Positions 30,385-42,136 of a stretch of DNA of 64,000 nt are shown piece after piece. Position 1 is the stretch's first letter. Each line of letters starts with the position of its first letter. The stretch comes from Evernia prunastri (Eukaryota > Ascomycota > Lecanoromycetes > Lecanorales > Parmeliaceae). The notes below the pieces were generated by a model. It worked only from the letters and a program-made list of their open reading frames with translations, did no database searches and was not told the DNA's origin. The stretch spans positions 111,851-175,850 of the forward strand of contig NKYR01000088.1 of the NCBI GenBank assembly GCA_003184365.1, written 5' to 3'. Made by a program: the position numbers and the translations under genes.

Positions 30385-32222
30385 TCACTCGGACGGCCCC
30401 TGTTTTTGCTGACTCGAGTTCAGCCATCCGAACGCAGAAGCTCCGCCAACTGGATTCGACGGCCTGGGCTTGTTCGTGACAGACTGGAGGGGCCCCCTAT
30501 CATCCCCGGGGAATGCTCTCTGATCGGCGGCAGGACTCTGGTTCTCGTTGTTCTCGGGCTTACTAGAATCACCAAAACGTGAGGGTGCGGCGTCAAATCC
30601 TACTGGCTGCTGTTGTGCAGAAGTCGCACGAGACGTGTTCAGTCTTGCTGGTCTGAGTACCTTCATGCCTCTACCGCGCCCCGCTCGCTGGTAGCCAGTG
30701 TTCGATGATGAGCCACCCGCTAACGCGTCTGCTCTACTACCTGGGCCAGAATCTCGTCGCCAGGAGCCCCATATATTGCTGCTTTCGGATCTTGTCGGAG
30801 TGTCAGGTGTGGTTCCATTGCTCAAGCTTTCGGAGCCCTTAAGGTCAGTGTTTACCAACACCGAAGGTGTTGACTCGGTGTTGCCACGGTCTGCTATCGT
30901 TTTCCTGCCTTCTCCTATCACTGAGGGCGACGGAGCCGCAGGTGGAGGCATAGAGTCAGTCGAAGGGTGTGTCTTCGTATCTTCCGGTCGGTCTCCAGAT
31001 TTCGTGAATAACTGCTCCGCATACGCTTCTTTCGCATTGCCATTAGTTTTGCAGGTTTCGCTGGCTGGGTCGGAGATATTTGGAAGCTGGGACTCAAAGG
31101 AAGTGGCTGATGCGATCGTTGTCTGAAGATTCTGGAACAAAGTTGCGTTCTCTGGACGGACTAAAGGAACAGAAAGCTTATTGCGGTCGTCATCAAACAA
31201 GGTTAAACGATCAAGAGAGAAATGGACATCAGCGTTGCGAGTACGAAGTAAGTCGCAGCCTAGGAAGATCTGAATCGCTTCGGTCTTACATTGTAAATCT
31301 TGAACCACGAATGGGGTTGTAAGCGTAGGTAGCGATGGCGCAGGACTACTTGAGCGTGATGACGATTGCTGTATGGTGGCTTCAGGAAGGTACACTGGAA
31401 GCTTGATCAGTTTCTGTCCTTCGCCGTCAGTTGTGATTTGATCTTGGTATCCAAGACGATTTATTAAATTGACATCCACAATTGACTTGTAGGAGCCCGT
31501 GCACACGGATGCATAAAGCAAAGACTCATTGGAAAAGTTCGTGTCCAGCCAGCAGCGGATTATTGACGGGACCGGTCCCAGAATGAAGAGACCAGGAGGG
31601 GGCCCCAAGGGAACGAAAGGTGCCACAGCGGCGGACAGAGGTCGGGTCTCGAAACCAAAACTGCTTGCTCGAGCTGAATGTGTAGAGCTTTGTCTGCCCT
31701 CAGACTTGTGTGACGAAGACCGTTCGGTCATCGGATGACTGCCAAATGCACTCCCGGTTCGCATGGGAAGAAATTCCGCGGAAGACCGAGAGCCTTGACC
31801 GAAGTGGCCGTGAAGAGCACTCTCATCGAAGCGCACACTGTTCGCTCTGGAAGCAGCGCCCCTCCTCCGCTCATCATCCGTGTCCAAGTGTAGGCTTCCG
31901 AGCATACTGCCAGGCTGGTCTTGATCGAAATTTTTGAACGCTTCCGCAGCAGGATTGTAACCATGATCTGGAACTAGAAGTCTTAGCAATGCCTTTGCAA
32001 TGATCTGAACCCTTGCATACCCTGCTGAGGAGTCCCGTTCAACGCGCTAGGGAAAGGCGATTGACTGCCCCACACGGACTTCAGACGAGTATCGCTGTCC
32101 GAACGTTGCTCGAGACGCATTAGTCGGTCAGCATGCTCTGCCTGTGTCGCGTACACATTCTTCATCTCGTTCTGCAAGCGCCAAAGGTCGTCTTTAGAAG
32201 CCAGTCCGAACTGTGGATCCAT
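30385..32222 (-). CDS. Conserved fungal protein with retropepsin-like core
   Basis: Model: complement(join(30385..31973, 32021..32222)), 596 aa. The N-terminus MDPQFGLASKDDLWRLQNEM leads a short coiled coil (ATQAEHADRLMRLEQR), then a disordered Ser-rich stretch. A folded core of ~190 residues begins around FVPLGPPPGLFILGPVPS and includes CTGSYKSIVDVNLINRLG and FLGCDLLRTRNADVHFSLD. The rest is disordered, ending in RGRGMKVLRPARLN and Pro/Ser-rich sequence. The core recalls the retropepsin fold: CTGSYKSIVD sits where DTGAxxS(F/V)V would be, and a later LGCDLL resembles the (I/L)GxDxL strand; the Asp of DTG is replaced. That reading is mine. Some fungal annotations call such proteins USP-like; I see no ubiquitin protease domain. 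Confidence 0.65.
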
Positions 32223-33707
32223 CCCCAGCGACCTTCAACGTAGAGGCTTCAACAAGCCTATCAATGCTGAGGGCGTTTTTCTGTGTCATCTATGCAATTG
32301 CGAGCTCGTGGCTGCGTAAGTGTGCTAATTCCCTTCTCTTTCTCTGTCAAGCCAAGGCAATCAGTCAAGGTCGTTGGTGTGAATATTGTACAAGTGCAAC
32401 CGCTCCAGTCTCCACCTCCCTCCCTTTGGCGCCACCGGCGAGAGGCCGTCCACCGCCTGCTTTAGTGTTATTCGGTATATTTGAGGATTCTGAGATTCTG
32501 GGAGTAATGTACCTCCAACTTGAAAAAAGCTGCTTATAACGCTGGACTTGGCGAAGTCTCGGTCCTCGAGTGCATAACAGTCTAAGTGTTAAGCCTTCGG
32601 ATTGCCACCCACGTTATGCCGGAGGTACCAATGAGCAGACCACTTGGGGACTTGCAACTGTGACAGATGACGTGAAGCTTGAAGGCGTGTAGAATCGTTT
32701 CTGTCAACGCAAGTTCTTACTCCTCTCAATGATGGAGTGTTTCGTTGCGGTGTACAGTTGGAAGGGTGGGAGATAATTTGAAAGATGGAAGAGCCGCGGT
32801 GAGTCAATTGTTGTAATGATGGTCACGGATATTGGTGTTGTAGGAGAGTTCTAGTCTAGGGGATTGAGAATCATAAGAACTCTATGGGTGGTGTAATTTG
32901 GAAAGGGTGGGTAAGGTAAGGTAGTGGGTTGAAACACGCAGCGGATATTTACCTTGAAAAATGTAAAGGCAAAAACTTACGACGAGCAAATCCAATCAAC
33001 CTAGGCTTATATCAACCCCACAATTCAACTATAAGGTAAGTACATATAAAACGGCGGTGCAGTTGCAGCAGCTCGTTGAAGAAGAAAAAAGGTACAACAA
33101 AATCACCATCATCACGCATGTCACCAAAAACTTTCCGTGTGCATCCAGCTAGAGTATCTACGTATCTACTCGTATGTACGGACATTTGTCCGCGAAAATT
33201 GACCTACTAGTGTAATTAACTCTACTCCGCAATTTATTTGTATATTTACTCTTATTAAGTAACCATCCGCCTACCAGGTCAAGTCTCGCATGCAACATGA
33301 AAGCGTTGTAAAATCCAAAACTCAAAGCATACATATTACTTTGGAAGCCACCTACTCTAGGCATTGGTTCTGCTCAGCAGCAGCAATTCCACAGACTGCA
33401 CAGACAGCACAGACTGCCTTCGAACCTAAATAGGATCCTGCCTTTGCCCCGCACCCTTAGGCCGGGGGCCCATCTGCGCTCCGTGTACCTATGTATCTTT
33501 TTCAACCTGCTTTTATGCGACATTGGCCAGGCTGACATGACTTCATGGACTGCAAAGGCTGCTAGCAAAGAGATAAAGACCATGCGCCAGGTGACGCTCG
33601 GATTCGCATTTGCTGCCATCTATAAGAGCTGGAATTGTCCTTGGACCGCTTTCCTATCAGACCATTGAAATTTCAGTCTTCCACTCGACCAAGCATTGGC
33701 AGTTGAT
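32223..33707. other. Intergenic between divergent genes
   Basis: About 1.5 kb. Contains GTAAGGTAAGGTAG at 32911-32924. Several 60-108 codon ORFs (32213-32539, 33444-33668) lack any motif. It should contain the promoters of the retropepsin-like gene (-) and the cyclin (+). Confidence 0.4.
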
Positions 33708-34697
33708 ATGGGGACTGCTGATGAGAGCAACGCTGTGCTAGAACCCGCAACATCCGTGCCTCAGCTTCCACGGCCACCCAGTCCCTCAGCAGATCGAGGG
33801 ATAATTCCTAGCACCGAATCATCTCTAGCAGATTCAGGGACCTTTCCAGACGCGGACAGCATCGACATCTTCACCCTGAGTCCTGTGGCAGCTTTGAGGA
33901 TGCTCTGTAGCACACTCGAGACTCTGGTCCAAATCACTGGCGATGTTCCACCGACACCTCCACTCAGCCAGCCGAGCACTCCAAATCTAGGACTCATACA
34001 AGATGGAAAAAAGAACTTCATTCGCCACACAACGGAATACACGCGTCGACCAAGCGAGGGCGCAGAAACTATAGGAGATGTTGACGGTGTGCCCGCAAAG
34101 GCTAAAACTCCCATTGGTAGCCCTGAGGCTGGCCCCTCGGAGCCTCTACACGTTATCGCGTCAAACATGGAACCCTTGAATAGCCAGCATGGCGCTATCA
34201 CGAGAAAATTCTATTCCAAGAAACCTCCCCAAATCAGTCTAGAAGAATACCTCATGCGACTGCATCAATATTGCCCAATGTCAACTGCAGTGTATCTTGC
34301 CACGAGTCTCTACATCTTCAGACTATCAATGGTGGAAAGACTTATTCCTGTGACTTCTCGTAATGTTCATCGCCTAGTGTTGGCCGGACTTCGAGTAACA
34401 ATGAAAGTACTAGAAGATTTTAGTTATCCACATCGACGTTTCGCAAAAGTTGGAGGTGTCAGCGAGACTGAGCTGGGGAAATTGGAAGTCAGCTTCTGTT
34501 TCGTTACCAACTTTGAGCTGAGGGTTGACAGAGAAGGCTTGCTGGAACATGCCAAATCCGTCGCCAACAGGCAGATTCTGTATCGATCACAGGTTGCTTT
34601 TCGGCCACAGCTGTCTCCCTTGGAGGATGAGCGTGACCTGGTCGTCGGACAGTCCAAGCCACCAACAGCTATAGCAGAAACGTCTGCAGCCGCATAG
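33708..34697 (+). CDS. PHO80-type cyclin
   Basis: Regulatory cyclin partner of a Pho85-class kinase, controlling phosphate signalling and related nutrient responses. Single exon from ATG 33708 (MGTADESNAV), 329 aa; codons upstream in frame have no ATG. The N-terminal ~165 residues are disordered, with Pro-directed SP/TP sites (TPPLSQPSTPN). The cyclin box is ISLEEYLMRLHQYC, TAVYLATSLYIFRLS, RNVHRLVLAGLRVTMKVLED, then VGGVSETELGKLEVSFCFV, the diagnostic Pho80/Pcl pattern. The C-terminal tail is short. Whether it is the phosphate-pathway member or another Pcl cyclin cannot be decided from this alone. Confidence 0.9.
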   Translation: MGTADESNAVLEPATSVPQLPRPPSPSADRGIIPSTESSLADSGTFPDADSIDIFTLSPVAALRMLCSTLETLVQITGDVPPTPPLSQPSTPNLGLIQDGKKNFIRHTTEYTRRPSEGAETIGDVDGVPAKAKTPIGSPEAGPSEPLHVIASNMEPLNSQHGAITRKFYSKKPPQISLEEYLMRLHQYCPMSTAVYLATSLYIFRLSMVERLIPVTSRNVHRLVLAGLRVTMKVLEDFSYPHRRFAKVGGVSETELGKLEVSFCFVTNFELRVDREGLLEHAKSVANRQILYRSQVAFRPQLSPLEDERDLVVGQSKPPTAIAETSAAA

Positions 34698-36386
34698 TGA
34701 GAAGGGTCATTAATTGTTGGTCCAGATCCAACACCCGGCGGTCATACGCCTCTGGAGCCATTTCCTATGCGAAATGGCAGTCATGGCTTTCCAGAACCCT
34801 CGAAACCCTGGAACATACAATGAGAGCCTGACCCAAATTGTGTATATATTGCTGTTAAAATCGAAGAGTCCAGCTGCCGTAAGACTTTTTCGATCAACGG
34901 CTCGTCAATATGCCCAACTGATGTCCAGTTCTAGTTGATTGCCAGCAGTTTTCCTCTTCATGCACATGACATGCCAGTTGAGGTTTCTGCGAAAGGTGAG
35001 GGTTCTTCTCCGACATGGCCGTGACAAGGGACAGGACGGCAGAGTATCTGACGAGTCCCTGGCCTTGCGAAACACGTTAGCTGTAGCCTCAGGTTCGTCT
35101 ATTATGCAAGCATTCCGACTTTTTCAGTTCTGCCACCCCCGGCCTCACCAAGTCAAGCGTTACAACCACCGAGGATGAGGGACTGTAAACATTCCTAGGC
35201 CAGGACACTCAAACATATAGTCAGGATGAATCCGCCGCTCAGTATATTAGATGGGTCGGTGGAGGCGATGATAGAATCTGGGTACTGGGTCATGAAAATG
35301 CTTTTTCAGAGTACTAGTCTCCTGCCGGCTGTGATAGGAACTTTGACTCCTGCTCAACTCCTCAGCTAGCAAGATCTTCCCTCCGATCTTTCAGAAGCAG
35401 AATGTTCACGGTCTGCAGCAGTCTGTCGATGCTTGAAAATAATGGAGAAGCCATAATTAGCTCGGTATTGCTGACAGACGTGGGATCTTATCGCGAAGGG
35501 ATTTTCTTCGACGTGGTTTGATATTTCCGCCATAGATCGCTGCTGAAACAACCTTGTTCTGTCATATTGGCCTTCTCCACTTCATCGGAGCTGCCATGGA
35601 AGGATCGAAAGCGTATCCAACAAGCCCCTGTGACAGCGCGTCCCCGTTTGCCAGGAGGGCATGAAGCGAAACTCATACTCGCAGCTCAACGGAATGCTCT
35701 CCACGTCTGCCCAGCACGATCGTCAGTCAGTGTCGTGAATTCCCCTAGAAAAAGAGCGCTTCCTGCAGCTTTTTGTCCTGCCGTGATCCTAGCTACCTAT
35801 ACCTACTTCTCAAAGGCCCCGCCCAACTCTATCCAAATCTCGCCGATCTCAGCCAAAACGCTCCACTCTATTCCCTTCCGCTGGGCGACATCACACACGG
35901 GGCAATCCTCCGCCCCCCAAATTCGTGACTGAAATCGGGCGAAAGACTGCCCGTCTGATACGGCGGCGCTGCGACATTTTACAAAGCCGCGGATTCGGGT
36001 GAGGATCAAAGTAATTCATCAGCTGGTGTGCCGCATAGCGCTTACAGTCGGGGCATGATCCTGGCTGTATGGTGTTGCCGGGTGAGGGCGAGTAGTTGAA
36101 CTCGGGAGAAAAAGGAGACCGGCGAGTGCTCGTGGACCTGTGCATCTTCCCCCCCCGCCTCCTTGCCTGACCGAGCATTCAAACACCTTGAGCAATTCAA
36201 GAGCGTGATTGATACGTATGTATGCATGTATGTATGTGATGTATATACCTGCTTCAGTAAAAACCGACGAAACCAACAAGAGAAAGTCCCCACGATACAT
36301 TTACATACACCACAACCGCAACCCTCGCTAGCCAACATCCTAAAATCTTAGAATCCAACTTCCCACCAAACCACCTCCCCCTCCCC
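34698..36386. other. Intergenic, no supported gene
   Basis: About 1.7 kb. Two ORFs are worth knowing: 34714-34938 (+) and 35891-36178 (-). The latter reads SCPDCKRYAAHQLM...YFDPHPNPRLC with paired cysteines, but it lacks an obvious partner exon, and I do not call it. A TATGTATG run is at 36212-36236. Confidence 0.35.
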
Positions 36387-38436
36387 TCACCTCTTATCCC
36401 TCAGCTCGAACGAGAGGTTAAGTTCCCCCGGCGCCGCGGTGAACTGATCCCTCAGATCGCGCGTCATGCGCACCCCGTCCTCCCCCGGCGCGAAGCCGAT
36501 GACGTACTTCTGCACCAGCAGCGCGGCGACGAAGCGCAGTTCGCTGAGGGCGAGGTTCTTGCCCACGCAGCCGTAGCGGCCTAGAACGGATTGGAGAGAC
36601 GGGTCAGTGGCCGCAGGGGGGAAGAGATTGGAAGGGTGGGATCATAGAATGGGGGAAGGGAAGGGAAGGGAAGGGAAGGGAAGGGAAGGGAAGGGAAGGG
36701 GGGGAATTTCGTTTACCTTGAGCGAAGGGCGCGAAGGCCCTTTCGTCCCGGATCATTTCCCGTCTGCTGTACCACCGCTCAGGGATGAATTCGTCGGCCC
36801 GCTCGAAGCACGCCTCGACTGTCTCGTTTCATCAGTCACAGGTCGTCTAGGTAGGGCAAGGGCGAAGGGAGGGAGGGAGGGAGAGAGGCGGCTTACGCTT
36901 TCCGAGCGTGTACCGCGGCGCCACGATGGTGACGTTGCCCGGTATGTACGTATCGGCGATCGTCATGCCGCCCTCGGGGCTCTGTCGGTAGCCGCCGGTC
37001 GGGACCGGGGGGTGGATGCGGAGACTTTCGTTGATGACGCCGTTGAGATGGGGCAGCGAGCGCAACGCCATCGGATCGTGGACGTCGACCGAGTCGAGTT
37101 CGGCGCGCAGCTTTTCCTGATGATCGCGGTTCAGGGCCAATTCGTAGAAGAGGAAGACCAGGGTCGGGGCAACAGTGTCGCTGGGGAAAGCGAGGTCAGC
37201 GATGTTTCCCGTCTTTGTATTGCTTCCGCGGCGGGGAATAGCGGTCACCTTCCCGCGATGATGATTGTCACAGCGTCACCGTATAGCCATGGGCGATCCG
37301 CGTCGAGCGAATTCGTCTTCTTCGAGGCGTCGATCAACCACTGCGAAACGTCGGGCCTGTCTGCTGTAATCTAGAATCCCCAATATGTCATTCATACAAC
37401 GTGCGAAAACCGAGAATTTCGAAGTCTGAAAGGTTACCTGAATGCGCTCCTTCATCCGCTCCCGGCACCAGGCCAGCATCGCAAACCAATCGCGTACCAC
37501 CCAGAACCAAGGGATTATACTGAAGCCTATCTGCGCGAGCCACGGAACCGGGCTCAGGGGACCGAGCAACCTCATGGCTTTCCGCAACATGACCACGGCG
37601 GTGTGCCATCTTTCGGATTCCAGCATCCCAAAAGATCTGGCGAAGGCAAACTCTCCCATGACATCGAAGGTGAACCAGTAGAACCAAGCGCAAACGTTGA
37701 CCGGTCGACCTTTTTGAGCCAGATCTGCAATGCCCCTTTCCAGTGCATCGCCGTAGCTCATCATGCGCTCCTCGTAATTCGTGAGGGCTTTGGTGGTAAA
37801 GCCATGATCCCAAATCCGCCGCCGTTTGTCGTGCTCAGGCTTACTTCGCGTCGTGTTGACAGCAAGCTCCGGCAGAAGGAGGTCGTACCACACGGCTTTG
37901 GTGCAGGAATTCCCCGGTCCGTCCACAGCGCGCAACACCTCCGGGTGGAAGACGGTAATCTCTTCCGGACCGGTGCGGACGAACTGGCCGTACTTCTGGT
38001 GCATTTTGTCGAGAAGAAGGTGGTTCTGTGAATCCACGCAGTGGTAAACGTGCCAAAGCTTTGTGACTCCGGCCATCCAGGGCCCGGGAAACCCGCGTAA
38101 GCGGTGAAAGAATTTGCGATATACTGTCATGCTAGCGAGCAGAGCTGAGGCGTACATGAACATGGCCAGAGCGCTCGTCCGTAGGCTGTTGGAGAGATTG
38201 GCGCTGCCATAGGCCAAATCCACCAGGACACCGAGGACGAAGACAGCAACGTGGCATTTCAGAACAAATGGCGCCCGGATATGCCATTCTCCGCGCATGA
38301 AAATGCAGTTGTGGGCCAGTATACCGAGAATTAGAGGCACAAAATATCTATACGGTGGTAAAGTGACCGGGGCCGACGGTGTAGCCAAGACGAAGTCGTA
38401 TGCCATGGCAGAGTTCGCTGGCAACCGGAAGTCCAT
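36387..38436 (-). CDS. Cytochrome P450 monooxygenase
   Basis: Heme-thiolate oxidase, ER-anchored. Model: complement(join(36387..36580, 36717..36818, 36897..37180, 37249..37370, 37438..38436)), 566 aa, all phases consistent. The N-terminus has several hydrophobic segments (up to ~110 residues) before the Pro-rich hinge HRLRGFPGPW. Later motifs: ITVFHPEVLRAV, the I-helix AGSDTVAPTLVFLFYEL, the K-helix ESLRIHPPVP (ExxR), DEFIPERWYS and the heme loop PFAQGRYGCVGKNLA with the Cys ligand. It appears intact. The extended multi-TM N-terminus is typical of secondary-metabolite P450s. It is divergently paired with a UbiA-type gene across ~1 kb, suggesting a shared pathway. Confidence 0.95.
36645..36706. 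repeat. (GGGAA)n microsatellite in P450 intron 4
   Basis: About ten GGGAA units followed by a G-run, wholly inside the 136-bp last intron (36581-36716). Confidence 0.9.
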
Positions 38437-39433
38437 AATAGACTATTACAGCAATGGCGAAGGCATGGTTGAACTATTATGGCGGCTTGATATGAAGACC
38501 TAACGTGTACAGATTCAGACGTTCAAGGTTCCAACAGGCATGACCTGGTTCCATCATGTCCTTGAGATGGGGCGTCCCCTCTGTACGCCAGGGCTGAATC
38601 GATGTTTTATCCAAAGAGGTAAAGCCGGTACAGCTAAGGACGCGCCTAGGGATGCTAACGATACTTAGATGATACATACAGTACCAAGATGAGAGGATCC
38701 CCGGAACAGCCGAACCCCTCCACAGAAGAAGGTTCTTCAGGACTGTGATTGGATCACAGAAACAAGTTTTCAGCATATCGGAGCAAAGAAAGTTTCTGCA
38801 GCCGCAAGGCGGTATGGACAGGGGACGTGATCCCAAGTGGTGCTACAATGATCTATCCCGGGAATGTTGCTAGGCAGATTCGCACATGTCGTATGATACA
38901 GTCCCAATAGGACCGGAGAGGGCGGGGTTGGATACCCCTATTGCTCCAGCAAGGTTCGCGATATGACGGCCGCCATACTGCTGGAGGATTCAGGGGCCCA
39001 AATCCAACTATAATGCCATGCAGCCATAGTCAACTGCCCTATGGGATTGCGGCCCGGCATTATGCAAGCATCGGTCATGTGATATTGTCGCCCTCCATAC
39101 TGGTATTGGATTTAGGCTTTCTGTCTTCTGTCTTGGGTGAACGAAGAGATCGATGACGGGGTTGACAGAAAAGGGCAGTTATGTCCGTGGACCGGGCCCA
39201 GCCTGCTCAGAATCCATATGCCAGCATCAGCTGTGCCTACGAGGCAGATAAAGCTTCCTCTTCCAAGATGTCTTCGCCCGCTCGCCCAGATTCTACCTTG
39301 ACTAAGACGTGGTCGAGGCATACTGTCATTTTTACCCTAGATCACCGAGACTAGGACCCAAAAGTACCTCCTGTAAAGAAGCAGCACTGGAGGAAGTAGT
39401 ACACCATGAGCTGACATGTCTTAGGGTTTCGAG
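38437..39433. promoter_or_regulatory. Divergent promoter region of the P450/UbiA pair
   Basis: 997 bp between two divergent start codons. No coding frame is supported. If the two genes form a cluster, common regulatory sites should lie here; I could not identify a specific palindrome or zinc-cluster site with confidence. Confidence 0.5.
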
Positions 39434-40480
39434 ATGAGCTTTACAACTTCCAAGATACAGATCAACTTTGAGTGCTCTCGCCTGAGCTCGAGCACTGGCA
39501 TCTCCAGTCACCCAGGGTTCTCCTTCCAACGAAGCTCGAGAATGATGCCCACAAAGAAAACGACTCGTCCAGATACTGGCCCTGGACATGGAGCGTTCTG
39601 GATCTTTCACCTACGATCGATATGGCTGTTCACTTTTAGCGATCTCAAGACAATCATTGGGCCCAAAACGGTATTTGGCCTCATGAATGCCCTCTCCGCA
39701 CCGGCCTTCGGCATTGGCACCGCCCCTGAAGCCATGTGGGTGTTTCGGAGGGCACTCCTTGTTGCCCTTTGGACTTGGATCAATCTTCTCCCCTTTGCCA
39801 TCGATAATCAGAGACAACCAGCAGCGATTGCAGAGGATAGCCTGAACAAACCTTGGCGGCCGATGCCTTCCAACCGGCTCACAGCGAAGCAAGCAAAGCA
39901 GATTATGTTGATACTTTATCCGGTAGCAGGTATGACAAGCTTTTACGCCGGGGGCTTACGGCAATGCATCGCCCTTATGATCTTGGGCTATTGGTATAAC
40001 GACTGCGGTGGAGCCGATGCTAGCTGCGTGATCCGCAACCTTATCAACGCATGCGGATTTGTCTGCTATTCATCTGGAGCGATGGAGGTTGCGCTTGGAT
40101 ACCCGCTCCCATGGCAGCCACGATTGGTCCAGTGGTTTCTGATCATTGGTGCTGTGGTCTTTTCGACTGTGCAAACGCAAGATCTGTATGACCAAGCTGG
40201 GGACAAGCTTCGCGGCCGAAAGACCTTGCCACTCGTGACTGGCGATGCGGCGGCCAGGTGGATGACAGTGATAGCAATGGGGTTTTGGTGCATCATCTGT
40301 CCTTGGTATTGGAATCTACACTATGGTATCGGCCTAGCCTTCCGACTGCTTGGATGTCTCATCATTCTTCGATGTTTGAGCAAAAGATCGGTTTGCGAGG
40401 ACAAGAAAACGTTCCGATGGTGGAACCTGTGGATCGTCTTCATATACTCGCTACCCTTACTGAAACTTACATACGGCTGA
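39434..40480 (+). CDS. UbiA-superfamily membrane enzyme (prenyltransferase or terpene cyclase)
   Basis: Single exon, 348 aa, with about eight hydrophobic helices. The two Asp-rich prenyl-diphosphate sites are recognisable. The first is DNQRQPAAIAEDSLNKPWRP (an NQ(x)nED variant followed by the NKPWRPxPSxR signature, completed by MPSNRLT). The second is VQTQDLYDQAGDKLRGRKTL, equivalent to the DxxDxxGD motif. The family transfers prenyl chains to aromatics, but in fungi a subgroup of the same fold cyclises farnesyl or geranylgeranyl diphosphate (the fumagillin pathway cyclase Fma-TC and EriG are characterised). Absence of a nearby polyketide synthase and presence of a divergent P450 favour the terpene-cyclase reading, but this is inference. 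ATG 39434 is used; ATG 39542 (MMPTKK..., in frame) is possible. Confidence 0.85.
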   Translation: MSFTTSKIQINFECSRLSSSTGISSHPGFSFQRSSRMMPTKKTTRPDTGPGHGAFWIFHLRSIWLFTFSDLKTIIGPKTVFGLMNALSAPAFGIGTAPEAMWVFRRALLVALWTWINLLPFAIDNQRQPAAIAEDSLNKPWRPMPSNRLTAKQAKQIMLILYPVAGMTSFYAGGLRQCIALMILGYWYNDCGGADASCVIRNLINACGFVCYSSGAMEVALGYPLPWQPRLVQWFLIIGAVVFSTVQTQDLYDQAGDKLRGRKTLPLVTGDAAARWMTVIAMGFWCIICPWYWNLHYGIGLAFRLLGCLIILRCLSKRSVCEDKKTFRWWNLWIVFIYSLPLLKLTYG

Positions 40481-42136
40481 TTGATTCATAAGCCGGTATC
40501 GATCCCGACTGGAAATGGCATTGGAAAGAGAAGTTATGTAAATGGAAGAGGGAAGAGGGAAAAACAGAACACAGGGCCCTCGGACATCAGGGGGCCGGCC
40601 CGGCGATCGGGGAGTCGGGCTAGAATCTACTTTATGTACAATTTTAGCGAGATGTAATAATTGATAGAGAGTGTCTACAGTCTGTCTCGTGTGTGCGAAG
40701 AAAAGAAAAAAAAAAGGAATAAAATAGAAAAAGTTTATCGGATATACGCAGTTGCAGTAGGATACTGGTATGCCAAGTGTGGGGGTGACGACAAGTTTGG
40801 CACAGTGGCGTAGTAATAAGTAATAGTAGACTAGTAGTAGGTGTCGCTCCTTCCAAGATACCTTACCTACCTTAGGTACTTAATCAGAAGAGGATTTGCA
40901 AGGATGGAGCAAGTGTGAAAGTATGGTTGTAAGCAAAAGGCAGAAGAGGAAGAGTCAGAGTCACCTGACAATGATTGTCTCCTCGTCTTAATACCTTAAT
41001 TATCTAAGGATCGGATCACAGACAAGTTGCAGTGTCCGTTCAATTAAACGCCGAGATGTAGCTAGCATACTCGGTGTTCCAGACGAGGAGGATATGTCAA
41101 GAGTAATTGAAGTAATCAATAAGTAATTGGAGAGGTGAGATGTGAGATAGCTCATCTTTTGTGAAGATTGTTATTATTGGGCAATGAAGGAATGGAGTGA
41201 GATACAACAACAGTAGGTAAGTTAGTCGTTTAGACTTTTGACTCCACTCGTGTGATTGTGACACCTGCAGGGCTGGGGCGGGAGAGCGGTTAAAAGTACC
41301 TTAGCTACCTTAAAGGTACCTTTAAAGATACATTACCGGACTTACCCTTTAGCCTTTAGATACCCTTTAGTACCGCAGATTCCCCGCTGCTCTAAGGTAC
41401 CCCTAGCCTGACCAGCGAGAATCCACCGAAGCTCTTTCATCTTCCTTCCATCATCCATCATCCATCATCCATCATCTTCCCCCCCCAAAAGAGGGATCTT
41501 GACCGACAGCCAATAAAATTCAATAATCAATGAATATGGATATCCATCCCAATCTTACAGTACATGATTGATTATTATTATTACAAGAAGCACAAATGAC
41601 GCCGTGCTTCGGCATTCGGACTCGGAGGTTGGCAAGCTGAAGGATGGAAGGAAGGGAAGAAGGAAGGTGTGCAGCAGGCAGCAGGCAACAGCAAATTTTT
41701 CTATTGCCAGCCTCCAGTATCTTACCTTTCTTTATCCTTTCATCTTCATACCCTGTAATGTAATTAACTATTCTCACACCACCATGAGCACCAACCTCAA
41801 AGGATCCCGAATGGCTCCCCCCCTCCATCAATCAACTAATTGATTACTACCTTGGCCTCAGCCTCATGTCGCTTCTTTCATTTCACCTGTCGGCTTCATG
41901 TGGGAGAGATGCATCGCTTCGCATTGATTGGTATTCGCAACTAGCACGCACAGATTCCATCTTCCAAGGAGCACATCTAGCTTACCATATACTCTCCAAT
42001 CAACCAATCTTGCCCGTTTCAATATCTCACAATATTTACCCAACCCCCCTCATCCTTACCTTCAACCGAAGGAAGACATCATCTCCTAGACTTAGACTCA
42101 TCTCTCCCCGTTAGCGATCCCTTCCCGCCATTCATC
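40481..42136. other. Intergenic with TACCTTA-type motifs
   Basis: About 1.7 kb, AT-rich. Motif-rich places: 40857-40880 (TACCTTACCTACCTTAGG), 41297-41400 (AAGTACCTTAGCTACC onward, several copies) and a CCATCAT tandem at 41448-41476. Minus ORF 41520-41831 and plus ORF 41866-42114 have no motif and the latter lies in the likely 5' UTR of the hydrolase. Confidence 0.4.
41448..41476. repeat. Tandem CCATCAT repeat
   Basis: Four 7-bp CCATCAT units, intergenic. Confidence 0.85.

Noticed and set aside
35891..36178. Minus-strand ORF with SCPDC and PHPNPRLC
   Set aside because: Suggestive cysteine spacing but no signal peptide, no splice partner and no recognised family; kept only as a note in the intergenic entry.
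36607..37374. 255-codon plus-strand ORF across P450 exons
   Set aside because: Antisense to the P450 K-helix and PERF exons and runs through the (GGGAA)n intron; a shadow.
39434..40480. Calling the UbiA protein COQ2 (ubiquinone prenyltransferase)
   Set aside because: Motifs are variant (NQ...ED), there is no evident mitochondrial leader, and the gene is paired with a P450; left as family-level call.
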